NCBI RefSeq assembly: GCF_023168325.1
Contig: NZ_AP025688.1
Coordinates: 3,658,001-3,722,000, forward strand
DNA: 64,000 bases
Direction of reading: 5' to 3'
Origin: Tsukamurella sp. PLM1
GTDB taxonomy: Bacteria; Actinomycetota; Actinomycetes; Mycobacteriales; Mycobacteriaceae
Under the pieces are notes generated by a model that searched no databases, was not told the origin of the DNA, and was given only the letters and a program-made list of their open reading frames with translations. A program made the translations under genes and the position numbers. Within the stretch, counting starts at the first letter, position 1. Every line of letters starts with the position of its first letter. Below are positions 18,339-27,127 of this stretch, piece after piece.

Positions 18339-19376
18339 TCACACCGCTGTGAGCAGCCCCTCCAGATCCGACGCGTCCACGAGCGGGTCCTCGAGGTCCA
18401 CCACCAGTCGCGAATGCGCGATCAGTCGCGCGCTCCCGGTGATCGCGGACCGCAGGGCGGGGTACTCGCCCACGTGCACTGCGGCCAGGACCGTGCCGAC
18501 GAACCGGTTACCCCGGGGCGAGACCGTCTCCAGCGATTGCCCCGGTGCGATCTCGCCGCGCCGGTGCATCAGGGCCAGCCGCGCCGAGGTCCCCGTCCCC
18601 GTGGGACTGCGGCACAGGACCCCCGGGTGCACGTACGTCGCCGACCGGGATTCGAACCGGCCGTCGCCGGTCCTGCGCACCGCCCCGGTGAAGTGCGCGA
18701 ACGACAGCGGCCCGACGTCGCCGAGGTCCGGGTGCTCCTGGAGCAGGTCGGGCCCGGCGGCGCGCACGAACCCGTCGCCGAACGCCGTCAGCGCGATCTG
18801 TTCCTCGGGGCCGAGCGTGAAGTCGTGGTCGCGGGCGTCGATGACCGCGTAATACGCGCCGCTCCACACCAGATCGAACCGGACGCGGCCGTAGTACGGG
18901 ACCTCGACGGTGAGCCCTTCCCGCGCCACGTAGGCGGGCTCGCCCTCGGTGGTGATCGACTCCACCCGCCCGTCGTCGACCACGGCCTCGATCCGCGCGA
19001 GCCCCGCGGGCGACTCCAGCACCACGTTCTGCCGCCCCTCCCGCATCGCGATCGCGCCGCTCTGCAGCAGCGCGGTCGCCGTGCAGATCGTGTTGGAGCC
19101 CGAGTACATCGGATACCCCATCGCCTCCATGATGATGTAGCCCGCCTGCGCCTCCGGGCGCCCCGGCTCCACGATCAGGTCCACCGACATGGCCGGGTCG
19201 CCGTACGGTTCGGACAGCAGCAGCCGGCGCAGGCCGTCGCCCTCGTCGCGCAGGTACCGGGCCTTCTCGCGCACCGTCGAACCCGGGATCGGGCCGATCC
19301 CCGCGACGACGATCCGGCTGACGTCGCCGCCGGACTGGGTGTCGATCAGCTCGAGCGACCGTTCACGCCGCAGCAT
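18339..19376 (-). CDS. Proline racemase superfamily protein with Ser/Thr in place of both catalytic Cys
   Basis: A 345-residue member of the proline racemase / hydroxyproline epimerase / trans-3-hydroxyproline dehydratase fold. The first active-site loop reads MYSGSNTICTATALL, where the racemase has MCGHGTI, so Ser replaces Cys. The second reads RSPTGTGTSARLAL, where the racemase has CGTGTSA, so Thr replaces Cys. Thr at the second site is known in the dehydratase branch. Both changes together argue against racemisation. The ATG at 19376 lies inside the last codons of the upstream dehydrogenase (14-base overlap), so they are co-translated. Substrate unknown. Confidence 0.8.
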   Translation of the reverse strand: MLRRERSLELIDTQSGGDVSRIVVAGIGPIPGSTVREKARYLRDEGDGLRRLLLSEPYGDPAMSVDLIVEPGRPEAQAGYIIMEAMGYPMYSGSNTICTATALLQSGAIAMREGRQNVVLESPAGLARIEAVVDDGRVESITTEGEPAYVAREGLTVEVPYYGRVRFDLVWSGAYYAVIDARDHDFTLGPEEQIALTAFGDGFVRAAGPDLLQEHPDLGDVGPLSFAHFTGAVRRTGDGRFESRSATYVHPGVLCRSPTGTGTSARLALMHRRGEIAPGQSLETVSPRGNRFVGTVLAAVHVGEYPALRSAITGSARLIAHSRLVVDLEDPLVDASDLEGLLTAV

Positions 19377-20488
19377 GCGGCGCCCCCACGTCCGCCCAGT
19401 GCCGGTCGGGGACGACCACGAGGTTCCCGATGTGCGTCTTGCCCACGAACGCGCGCTGCGCCGCGTGGATGTCCGACAGCCGGTAGGTGCCGTGCAGCAG
19501 GGGCCGCACCGCGCCGCTCTCGATGCGGCCGAGCAGGCGGCGGAACGCCGTCCGCGTGCCCTGCGACGAGCCGTGCAGCTCGAGCTGTTTGAGGTACATC
19601 GTCCGCAGGTCGAGCTGCACCACGGCGCCGCCGATCGCGCCCGCGGTCGTGTAGCGCCCCTCCGGGCGCAGGATGCGCAGCAGGTCGTTGAACATCGGCC
19701 CGGCCACCAGGTCGGCCACCACGTCGACGGGGCCGTCGACCGCGGCCTCGACGTCGCGCACCAGATCATCGCCGCCGCGCACGACGACTCGCTCGGCGCC
19801 GATGGCGAGGAGCGCCTCCTCCTTGCCGCGGCTCGAGATCGCGTACGGGACCGCGCCGCGCACCCGGGCGAGCTGCACGATCGCCGACCCCACGCCGCCC
19901 GACGCGCCGGTCACCAGGACGTTCTCCCCGCCCGCCAGCCGCGCGCGGTCGAGCATCTGCTCGGCGGTCAGGTACGCGCAGCAGAACGTGGCCAGCTCGG
20001 CGTCGCTCATGGAAGCCGTTGTGCGGTGGGCGTTCTCCGACGGAACGGCGACGTACTCCGCGTAGCCGCCGTCGCGGCCGTGCCCGATGTAGTCGATGTC
20101 CGCGAGGCTCTCGTCGCCCTCGGGGCGGTTGTAGATGCTGAAATCCACGATGACCCGCTCGCCGACGCGGGCGGCGTCGACCCCGTCGCCGACCGCGGCG
20201 ATCCGGCCGACGATGTCGGCGCCCTGGATCCGCGGGAAGACCAGCGTGGAGCGGCCCCGGCGCGGTGGAGACCGACCCCGGGTCGGTCTCGGTGCCGTAC
20301 GCGCCCTCGCGCACCCACACGTCGGTGTTGTTCATACCGCACGCGTGCACGTCGATGAGCACCTCGCCGGGGGCGGGTGCCGGCACCGGGACGTCCTCGC
20401 GGTAGACGAGGTTCTCCGGCCCGCCGTGCCCGACGAGCTGGACGGCCCTCATCGTCGCAGGAGCACCGGATGGAACTGATGACTCCAT
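19363..20488 (-). CDS. Zinc-less MDR alcohol dehydrogenase / quinone reductase family, frameshifted as sequenced
   Basis: Medium-chain dehydrogenase/reductase of about 375 residues. The N-terminal GroES-like half (MRAVQLVGHGGPENLVYRED, ACGMNNTDVWVREG) and the NAD(P)-binding half (NVLVTGASGGVGSAIVQLA) are in different frames. One missing base at the C4 run 20255-20258 explains this, and the repaired join reads STAP-RGRSTLVFPRIQGADIVG. The start could be ATG 20488 or ATG 20452. The second gives the usual family N-terminus. It lies 52 bases downstream of the SdpA-like gene in the same direction and overlaps the racemase-like gene, so it may belong to a longer operon. Confidence 0.78.
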
Positions 20489-20540
20489 GTCCCGATGGTA
20501 ACGACGGCGCACCCTCCCGTCAGCCGCTTCATGACCACTG

Positions 20541-21110
20541 CTACAGATCCGCGTCGCCGGCGCCGTCCCGCAGCGGGACGAGCTCCGAGACCAGGATGTG
20601 CTGCGGCTCCTCGGAATCGTCGTAACCGCCGTACCGGATCACGGCGAACTGGAGGCCGACGGCACCGTCGCCGTCCTCCCACGCCGCGAGGTCCCGCCGG
20701 ACCTGCGCCCGGACGAACTCCCGGAGCAGGCGGTACACCGTCGCGTCGCGCACGTCGCCGCGCGACGCCCGGACGCCGACCTCAGTACAGATGTCGGACA
20801 GGGCCTTGTCGCGTCGGCGCTCGGGGAAGTACACGGCGTGCCGCCACCGCCGGGGCTCCGACGGTGCCGTGTCCCGCCACTCCCCGACGCTCCCGTCCGC
20901 CGCGACCACCCGGTGCACCACGTGGAAGTCGTGGCGCGCCGGCTCGGGCGCGAAGAACCGCCAGTTGGGAATGAGGATCCCCAGCCGGTCGGCGCGCCGG
21001 ACGCGATCGAACATGCGGTTCGGGTGCTGTCCGGCCGCGGTCACGAGCAGAGCGCCCGCGAGCCCCCACTCGACGGTGCGCGCCCACGCGGCGCGCTCAC
21101 GCGGGGACAC
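20541..21110 (-). CDS. SdpA-like protein (antimicrobial-peptide maturation family)
   Basis: A 189-residue protein with one N-terminal hydrophobic stretch (VEWGLAGALLVTAAG). It contains LGILIPNWRFFAPEPARHDFHVVHRV, whose W-x-F-F-A-P-x-P core is what I associate with SdpA-family proteins, partners of HTTM/SdpB membrane proteins in peptide maturation. A moderately conserved C-terminal half follows (LQFAVIRYGGYDD, HILVSELVPLRDG). The GTG start at 21110 has GGGAGG five bases upstream and overlaps the end of the HTTM-hydrolase gene by 14 bases. Its biochemical role is unknown in the literature I recall. Family assignment is by motif only. Confidence 0.6.
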   Translation of the reverse strand: MSPRERAAWARTVEWGLAGALLVTAAGQHPNRMFDRVRRADRLGILIPNWRFFAPEPARHDFHVVHRVVAADGSVGEWRDTAPSEPRRWRHAVYFPERRRDKALSDICTEVGVRASRGDVRDATVYRLLREFVRAQVRRDLAAWEDGDGAVGLQFAVIRYGGYDDSEEPQHILVSELVPLRDGAGDADL

Positions 21111-22907
21111 GCCCGCCTCCCGTCGCCGCCTCCGCCGCCACGAACTCCCTGATCAGCGCCGCCACGCGAGTGGCGTGCTCGCGGTCGTACAGCAGCTGGT
21201 CGTGATCCGCGCCGTCGATCACCGCGCGCCGCGCGCGGACACCGGCCGCGGCGTACTCGTCCTGCAGCTCGCCGTGGACGGGATCGTTGTCCTCACTCAC
21301 CGACGCGGTGACCACCAGGCGGGGGACGGCCGTCGCGGGGGCGACACCGCCGCCGTCGGCGACGTCCTGCCCGAGCGCGCGCCACTCCCGCCGGGCCGCC
21401 GTCCACAGCGACGGTTCCCGGAACCGGTCCAGGGCCAGCGCCCGGACCGCCGCCGGCAGGAGGCCGAGCGATGCGGGGCGCTGCGCCAGCGGGCCGAGGC
21501 CGCACCGCATGGACCACGCGATGATCGCCAGCGCCGCGCCCAGTTGCTCCGTCCCCGGGCCTGGACCTGCGAGCGCCGGAACTGGCCCGGGTGGCTCGCG
21601 TCCAGAAGGGTCACGCCGGCGATCGCGGGCTGCGCCTCGGCCGCGCGGAGCGCGAGGTAGCCGCCGATCGAATGCCCCACGACGTGCACGGGATTCCCGC
21701 CCCCGAGCGCCGCGGCGAGATCCGCGATCCGTTGCACGTCGCCGACGAGCCCGGGCCCGCCGGTGTCCGGCGGCCGGGCCGCGCGATCGGTCACGACGAC
21801 GCGGTGATCGCCCGCCAGGTCCGCCGCGATCCATTCCCAGCCCTCTGGCACCGCGCCCAGCCCTCCGGCCAGGATCACCACGGGCGCAGCGGTATCGGAC
21901 GCCGCGCCCAGGTCGCGGTAGCGGATCTCGCCGGCCCGGGTGAGCAGTGTCCGTTCATCGCCCCGCCCGGCCCGCACCCGGCGTCGGCGGCGGAGGTGCT
22001 CGACCGCGAGCAGGCCCGCGCCGGCGAGGGCGGCCAGGCCCACAGTGCGGGGGAAGGCTCCGCTCCGCGGCGGATCACCGGCGTCGTCTACGCCCGCCCG
22101 CCGGCGAGGGTCGGTCGCGTAGAGGAGCGGCGGATACATCGAGGTGAACGCCCACAGGAAGCGCCCCAGTCCCATCACCCGGGTGTTGGCGAGGTGGAAG
22201 CCGCCCATCGCCGCCGCGAACAGCGGTGCGGGCCGCCCTCCGAACAACAGGCTCACCGGGAACAGGCACTCGCAGGCCAGCACGCCGCGCTCGAGGACGG
22301 TGGTCAGCCGGGGGTGATCGTGGAAGATCCTCCAGGCCAAGGGATCACCGTAGGTCCGCGTGCGGGTCACATCGAGGACCGCCCGGCCCGACCGCCACAC
22401 GGGGCTGGTGACCTTCACCCAGCCCGAGGCCGTGTACGACAGCGTCGCCTGCGCGGCGAGATACCACAGGCACGCGTCCACCAGCCGCGGATCGCGCTGC
22501 CCCGCCCGGGCCAGCGCGCACGTGGAGGACACGAGGAACGAGACGTGATCGGCACCGTCGGCACCGAAGCGGTTGCGCGGCTGCTGTGCCGCGGACGAGA
22601 TCGCCAGTGCCGCATCGGCGGCCAGGCGCACGGCGCGCGGCGACGGGGCGAGCACCGCTGCGGAGGCGGCGAGCCGCAGTACGTGGATCGCCCTGGTGGC
22701 CCCGCGCCCCGAGACCGCATTGGCGATGCGGCCGAGTCGCGGCGAACGGGCCAGGAACTCGTCGCGGTCGATCGACCAGTCCGCCAATCCTCCTGGACCG
22801 CGGTCGATCTCGCGGGCGAGGTACTCGGCGGACGCGATCGCGTGGCAGACCGCGGCCAGCCGCTCGGCACCGTCGAGGGCGCCGAGACGACTGACCGCGG
22901 GCCGCAA
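21097..22907 (-). CDS. HTTM-domain membrane protein fused to alpha/beta hydrolase, frameshifted as sequenced
   Basis: About 603 residues. The N-terminal half is an HTTM (vitamin-K-dependent carboxylase-like, SdpB-related) membrane domain: CLWYLAAQATLSYTASGWVK, ECLFPVSLLFGG and FHLANTRVMGLGRFLWAF. The C-terminal half is an alpha/beta hydrolase with nucleophile elbow VVGHSIGGYLALRAAE and a late His in DGADHDQLLYD. The frame breaks once, at the C4 run 21553-21556; one added base gives QARG-TEQLGAALAII. I start at TTG 22907 (RPAVSRLGALDG) because GGGAGG lies five bases upstream. The first Met at 22994 would lie in the antisense-looking part of the peptide gene. The fusion suggests that modification and release are linked. 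Confidence 0.72.
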
Positions 22908-22921
22908 CCGTGCCTCCCGGA

Positions 22922-23115
22922 TCAGAAGGCCCTGCCGCGGCGGCGAAGTTCGCGTCGGCGCCCATTCCCGCGACGTCGACACCACCCCCGCCACCTGCCG
23001 CGAATCCCACGCTGGTCACCGGGGCGGTCGCCCCCAGGTACGCGGGTCGGTCGATGTCCGCGGAGATCTCCGCGAGGACAGCGCTCCGGTTCACCTTGGA
23101 AATCATCTCGGCCAT
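22922..23115 (-). CDS. Candidate ribosomally made peptide precursor, about 64 residues
   Basis: A small gene whose N-terminus MAEMISKVNRSAVLAEISAD looks like an amphipathic leader. It continues DRPAYLGATAPVTSVGFAA, then five Gly and VDVAGMGADANFAAAAG. It has no Cys, no signal peptide and no membrane span. It starts at ATG 23115, with AAGGGG seven bases upstream. As sequenced there is no stop for about 250 codons. One base missing in the C3 run 22930-22932 would end it as AGAF-stop at 22922-22924, just before the ribosome site of the HTTM gene. Codon third positions switch from GC-rich to random there, which supports this. Position, size and composition suggest a modified peptide substrate. 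The function is inferred. Confidence 0.55.
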
Positions 23116-23448
23116 GGATAAGCCCCTTACGTCCGGCGCCCGAACGGCGCGATCGGCTGTGGTGAACGCCCCTGTTCCGCTGCTCGAATCAGGAACGGCC
23201 GCAACGTAACGCCGCCCGTTCCCGGCGTCAATCGATCTTCCTGGACATCGCCTTACCACACCCTGAGAGTCACTCCGGAACCGATTTTCGTACGTCGGTC
23301 CAGCAGCGCTTTTACCGGCCCCTTACCCTCATGGATCCGCGCTGGAAGGCGGTTGACTTACCCGCACCCCGGTGTGATGTGGGACACGTCCGGTGCGCTG
23401 TGGATCCGGCCCGGAAAACCTGTCGGACGCGCGGTCCATACTCCGGTC
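23116..23448. other. Intergenic region between the peptide operon and dinB
   Basis: A 333-base divergent gap. Apart from the peptide ribosome site I see only a weak dyad (GTTCC and GGAAC, 13 apart) at about 23173-23200. It must hold the promoters for both directions. No SOS box (the GAAC-N4-GTTC type) is recognisable before dinB. Confidence 0.5.
23123..23128 (-). promoter_or_regulatory. Ribosome binding site deciding the peptide start
   Basis: AAGGGG on the minus strand, seven bases before ATG 23115. It selects this ATG over the Met three codons downstream (23106) and over the longer frame from 23259. Confidence 0.65.
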
Positions 23449-24660
23449 ATGGGCATGGAGCAGCGCACCGAGGCGTCGATCCTGCATGCCGACCTGGACT
23501 CGTTCTACGCCTCCGTCGAACAGCGCGACCACCCATGGCTGCGGGGCCGCCCGGTGCTTGTCGGATCCGGCGTGGTGCTGGCCGCCAGCTACGAGGCGAA
23601 GGCCAAGGGCGTCCGCTCCCCCATGCCGCACCGCGAGGCGCTCGCGCTCGCCCCGTTCGCGATCACCATGCCGCCGCGGTTCGAGGCCTACATGGAGGCC
23701 AGCAAGCGGGTCTTCGCGATCTTCCGGGACATCACCCCGCTGGTCGAGGGCCTGTCCGTGGACGAGGCGTTCCTCGACGTCGGCGGGCTGCGCCACATCG
23801 ACGGCACCCCGGTGCGGATCGCGCAGCGGCTGCGCGAGCGGGTCAAGGCCGAGGTGGGCCTGCCCATCACCGTCGGCGTGGCGCGCAGCAAGTTCCTCGC
23901 CAAGGTGGCCAGCCAGGTGGGCAAGCCCGACGGTCTGCTGGAGGTCCCGCCCGGCACGGAGCTGCAGTTCCTGCATCCGCTGCCGGTCCGCCGCCTGTGG
24001 GGCGTGGGCCCGAAGACCGAGGCGCGGCTGCACGACGCCGGGATCACCACGGTGGGGCAGATGGCCGAGCTGGGCGAGCACCGTCTGGCCGCACTCCTGG
24101 GCCGCGGCACCGGGCGGCACCTGTACGCGCTCGCGCTGGCGCACGACCCGCGCCGCGTCGACACGGGCCGGCGCCGCAAGTCGATCGGCGCGCAGCGCGC
24201 CCTGGGCCGGCGGGTCAGGTCCGAGGCCGAGATCGAGGCGGTGCTGTTGGCGATCGTGGACCGGCTGGGCGAGCGGGTGCGGGCCGCCGGGCGGGTCGCG
24301 CGCACCGTCGAGCTGCGCCTGCGGTTCGACGACTTCACGGCCGTCACCCGGTCCCGGTCACTGCGCGAGCCCACCGACCTCACCGCGATCGTGCTGGCCA
24401 CCGCGCGGGCCCTGCTCGAGGAGGCGATGCCGCTGATCCGCGAGCGAGGCTGCACCCTGATCGGGCTGTCGCTGGCGAACCTGGAGAACCACGGCGCGGT
24501 GCAGCTCACGCTCCCGTTCGACGGTGGCGAGCACGACGCCGATCTCGACCTCGCGCTCGACGCGCTCCGCGGCCGCTTCGGTCGCGCGGCGGTGACGCGG
24601 GGCGCGCTCCTGCACCGCCCGCTGGGTCCGGACGCGCCGATCCTGGCGGAACAGGATTGA
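23449..24660 (+). CDS. dinB: DNA polymerase IV (Y-family)
   Basis: A 403-residue Y-family translesion polymerase. It carries the catalytic motifs ILHADLDSFYASVEQ near residue 12 and SVDEAFLDVGG near residue 105, the helix-hairpin-helix region WGVGPKTEARLHDAGITTVG and a little-finger domain. The C-terminus ends in a hydrophobic/acidic stretch (VQLTLPF), a likely beta-clamp-binding motif typical of DinB1/DinX. Two ATGs six bases apart (23449, 23455) are possible. It is not in an operon with its neighbours. Confidence 0.93.
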   Translation: MGMEQRTEASILHADLDSFYASVEQRDHPWLRGRPVLVGSGVVLAASYEAKAKGVRSPMPHREALALAPFAITMPPRFEAYMEASKRVFAIFRDITPLVEGLSVDEAFLDVGGLRHIDGTPVRIAQRLRERVKAEVGLPITVGVARSKFLAKVASQVGKPDGLLEVPPGTELQFLHPLPVRRLWGVGPKTEARLHDAGITTVGQMAELGEHRLAALLGRGTGRHLYALALAHDPRRVDTGRRRKSIGAQRALGRRVRSEAEIEAVLLAIVDRLGERVRAAGRVARTVELRLRFDDFTAVTRSRSLREPTDLTAIVLATARALLEEAMPLIRERGCTLIGLSLANLENHGAVQLTLPFDGGEHDADLDLALDALRGRFGRAAVTRGALLHRPLGPDAPILAEQD

Positions 24661-24669
24661 GTGGGAGGG

Positions 24670-26151
24670 TTATCGGGACAGGTGCCACCGCGCGGCGGCG
24701 TCGTGCTCGGCGGCCCGCCTGGCGGCGAACTCCTCGCGAGCCATCCGGTGCTCGGGCGTGCGGCGGAGTACCGCGTACGCGATGCCGACGATCGCGAACC
24801 AGATCGGGGTCACCAGCATGGCCTGCAGGGTGTCGGTCTCGCGGGTGAACGCCCACAGCAGGAACGCGAAGAAGGCGAACACCACCCACGGCATCACGCG
24901 GCCCAGCGGCATCCTGAAGGCGCTCTCCTCGTGCAGCTGCGGGCGCCGCCGCCGGTACACCAGGTAGCTCACCAGGATGATCGTCCACACGAACATGAAG
25001 CACAGCGACGAGACCGTGGTCACCACGGTGAAGCCGGCCGACTTGTCCAGCCCGAACGCCAGCAGCACCACGGACGACAGCAGCATCACCGCGGTCAGGA
25101 ACAGTGCGTTCTGCGGTACCTTGCGACCGGAGAGCTGCGCGAACACCTTCGGCGCATCACCCTCGGTGGCGAGGCCGTAGACCATGCGCGAGGTGGAGTA
25201 GATGCCCGAGTTCGCCGACGACATGGCCGAGGTCAGCACCACCGCGTTCACCAGGTGCGCGGCCGCGCCGAGCCCGGCGAGGGTGAACAGCATGACGAAC
25301 GGCGATTCGTCCTTGCTGAACCGGTCCCACGGCACGACCGACATGAGCACGATCAGCGAGCCCACGTAGAACAGGAGGATGCGGATCGGGATGGCGTTGA
25401 TCGCGCGGGGCAGGTTCCGCTCCGGGTTCTTCGTCTCCGCGGCCGCGGTGCCCACGAGCTCGATGCCGACGAACGCGAAGACCGCGATCTGGAAGCCGGC
25501 CACGAAGCCCATGAAGCCCTGCGGGAAGACGCCGCCGTGCTCCCACAGGTTGGCCAGGGAGGCGCGGGCACCGTCGTGCTCGAAGCCGGTGAGGATGAGG
25601 ACCGCGCCCACCACGATGAGCGCGACGATGGCGACGATCTTGATCATGGCGAACCAGAACTCGGTCTCGCCGAACGCCCGGACGGTCGGTAGGTTCAGGC
25701 CGATGAGCAGCACGATCACGGCGACCGCGGGGATCCAGGGCGGGATGTCCTTCGCCCAGAAGGTGATGTAGACCGACGCGATCACCACCACGTCCGCCAC
25801 GGCCGTGACCACCCAGCAGAACCAGTAGGTCCAGCCGGTGAAGTGCGCGGCCCAGGGCCCCAGCAGGTCGCCGGCGAAGTCGGAGAAGTTGCGGTACCCG
25901 GTGCGGCTGAGCAGCAGCTCCCCCATCGCGCGCATCACGAAGTAGAGCATGAAGCCGATCACCATGTAGACCACGATCACCGAGGGGCCGGCGACCGAGA
26001 TGGTCTTGCCGGATCCCATGAACAAGCCGGTGCCGATGGCGCCGCCGATCGCGATGAGCTGGATGTGGCGGTTGCTCAGGGCGCGGGTCAGGTGCTCACC
26101 CTCGTCCGGGTTCGACGGTGCCTCCGGTGACGTTGTCATGGGTTCCGACAC
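24670..26151 (-). CDS. cycA: D-serine/D-alanine/glycine:proton symporter
   Basis: A 493-residue APC-family permease very close to enterobacterial CycA. The segments RHIQLIAIGGAIGTGLFMGS, AGFQIAVFAFVGIELVGTAA and LVTPLWF/IWF-like ends align without gaps over 12 membrane spans. CycA imports glycine, D-alanine, D-serine and the drug D-cycloserine. I use the GTG at 26151 (GAGGTG lies about five bases upstream), with ATG 26139 as the alternative. It converges with dinB across a nine-base gap. The match is from memory of the E. coli protein. Confidence 0.88.
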   Translation of the reverse strand: MSEPMTTSPEAPSNPDEGEHLTRALSNRHIQLIAIGGAIGTGLFMGSGKTISVAGPSVIVVYMVIGFMLYFVMRAMGELLLSRTGYRNFSDFAGDLLGPWAAHFTGWTYWFCWVVTAVADVVVIASVYITFWAKDIPPWIPAVAVIVLLIGLNLPTVRAFGETEFWFAMIKIVAIVALIVVGAVLILTGFEHDGARASLANLWEHGGVFPQGFMGFVAGFQIAVFAFVGIELVGTAAAETKNPERNLPRAINAIPIRILLFYVGSLIVLMSVVPWDRFSKDESPFVMLFTLAGLGAAAHLVNAVVLTSAMSSANSGIYSTSRMVYGLATEGDAPKVFAQLSGRKVPQNALFLTAVMLLSSVVLLAFGLDKSAGFTVVTTVSSLCFMFVWTIILVSYLVYRRRRPQLHEESAFRMPLGRVMPWVVFAFFAFLLWAFTRETDTLQAMLVTPIWFAIVGIAYAVLRRTPEHRMAREEFAARRAAEHDAAARWHLSR

Positions 26152-26174
26152 TAATCACCTCGGTGAGCCTCGAT

Positions 26175-27071
26175 TCACTCGGGAGCGGCGGCGCGGGCTC
26201 CGCGGTCGGCCACGAATCGGCGCGTGACGGCCATGTCGCGGTCGCCGAGGCCGGCCCCGACCAGCTCCTCGAACGCCGCGAGCAGGGCCGGGACGAGGAC
26301 CGCGTCGGTACCCGTGGCAGCCGCGACCTCGCTGCCCGAGCGCAGGTCCTTGAGCAGGTACTTCGCCATGCCGGACGGCGCATCGTCGCCGGTGATCAGC
26401 TTCTCGGCGCGCGTGTCCAGCAACCGGGACGACGCGTAGCCGTGGCCGAGGAGCTCCCACATCGCGCGCACGTCGATGCCGGACCGGTCGGCCAGCACCG
26501 TCGCCTCGCCCAGCGCCATGATCGTGGACGCGACCACCAACTGGTTGCACGCCTTGGCCACCTCGCCGGCGCCGAGCGGGCCCAGCCGCACGGGCGTGCC
26601 GCAGGGCGCGAGCACCCGCGCGGCCACGGCGCAATCGGCTTCCGCGCCGCCCATCATGATCGACAGGGTGCCCGCGATCGCGCCGTCCTCGCCGCCGGAC
26701 ACGGGCGCGTCGACCACGCGGATCCGGCCGGACGTCTCGCGGTCCAGGCGGTCCGCGAGCGCTCGGACGCCCGGCGCCGACGACGTGGACCCGATGACCA
26801 GCAACAGCGGGCGGTCCCCGTCGCGCAGGCCGTCGGCCAACACCTCCTCGATCTCGGGCAGGTCGGGCAGCATCAGCAGCACCACGTCGGCGGTGCGCGC
26901 GAGGGACGCGGCGTCGGCGTGCCACACGGCACCGTCGGCGACGAGGTCCGGACGGGGCCTGCGGGCCGTGATGTGGACGGCGCCGTGTGCTCGCGCGAGG
27001 TGGCGCGCCATGGGGGCGCCCATCGCGCCCAGTCCGATGACGCCGACGACGGGATCCGCAGCCTGATTCAT
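26175..27071 (-). CDS. 3-hydroxyisobutyrate dehydrogenase family oxidoreductase
   Basis: A 298-residue beta-hydroxyacid dehydrogenase. It has the Rossmann motif GVIGLGAMGAPMARHLA, the substrate loop VVDAPVSGGEDGAIAGTL and the catalytic Lys in GAGEVAKACNQ. Relatives include tartronate semialdehyde reductase (GarR/GlxR), 3-hydroxyisobutyrate dehydrogenase and succinic semialdehyde reductases. It is divergent from a 2-hydroxyacid dehydrogenase, with a CGTTC...TGTTG operator-like site in the 56-base gap. This suggests shared control with the idonate/ketogluconate genes and a role in sugar-acid metabolism. Confidence 0.85.
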   Translation of the reverse strand: MNQAADPVVGVIGLGAMGAPMARHLARAHGAVHITARRPRPDLVADGAVWHADAASLARTADVVLLMLPDLPEIEEVLADGLRDGDRPLLLVIGSTSSAPGVRALADRLDRETSGRIRVVDAPVSGGEDGAIAGTLSIMMGGAEADCAVAARVLAPCGTPVRLGPLGAGEVAKACNQLVVASTIMALGEATVLADRSGIDVRAMWELLGHGYASSRLLDTRAEKLITGDDAPSGMAKYLLKDLRSGSEVAAATGTDAVLVPALLAAFEELVGAGLGDRDMAVTRRFVADRGARAAAPE

Positions 27072-27091
27072 CCGTCCAGCCTAACGAATGG

Positions 27092-27109
27092 CGTTCGATA
27101 TGTTGTGCG
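27092..27109. promoter_or_regulatory. IclR-type operator, site 1
   Basis: CGTTCGATATGTTGTGCG matches the near-palindrome at 28991-29008 at 14 of 18 positions (pattern CGTWCAAC-N2-GTTGWACG). It lies in the 56-base divergent gap between two hydroxyacid dehydrogenases flanking the idonate locus. Confidence 0.5.
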
Positions 27110-27127
27110 ATCTTCTAGAGTGGGGCC

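Noticed and set aside
22345..23259. One long protein starting at 23259 and including the peptide
   Set aside because: Residues before 23115 lack coding character and those after about 22930 are an Arg-rich shadow of the HTTM gene. The ribosome site is at 23123-23128.
23220..23448. SOS box controlling dinB
   Set aside because: No sequence resembling the actinobacterial LexA site is recognisable upstream of 23449.
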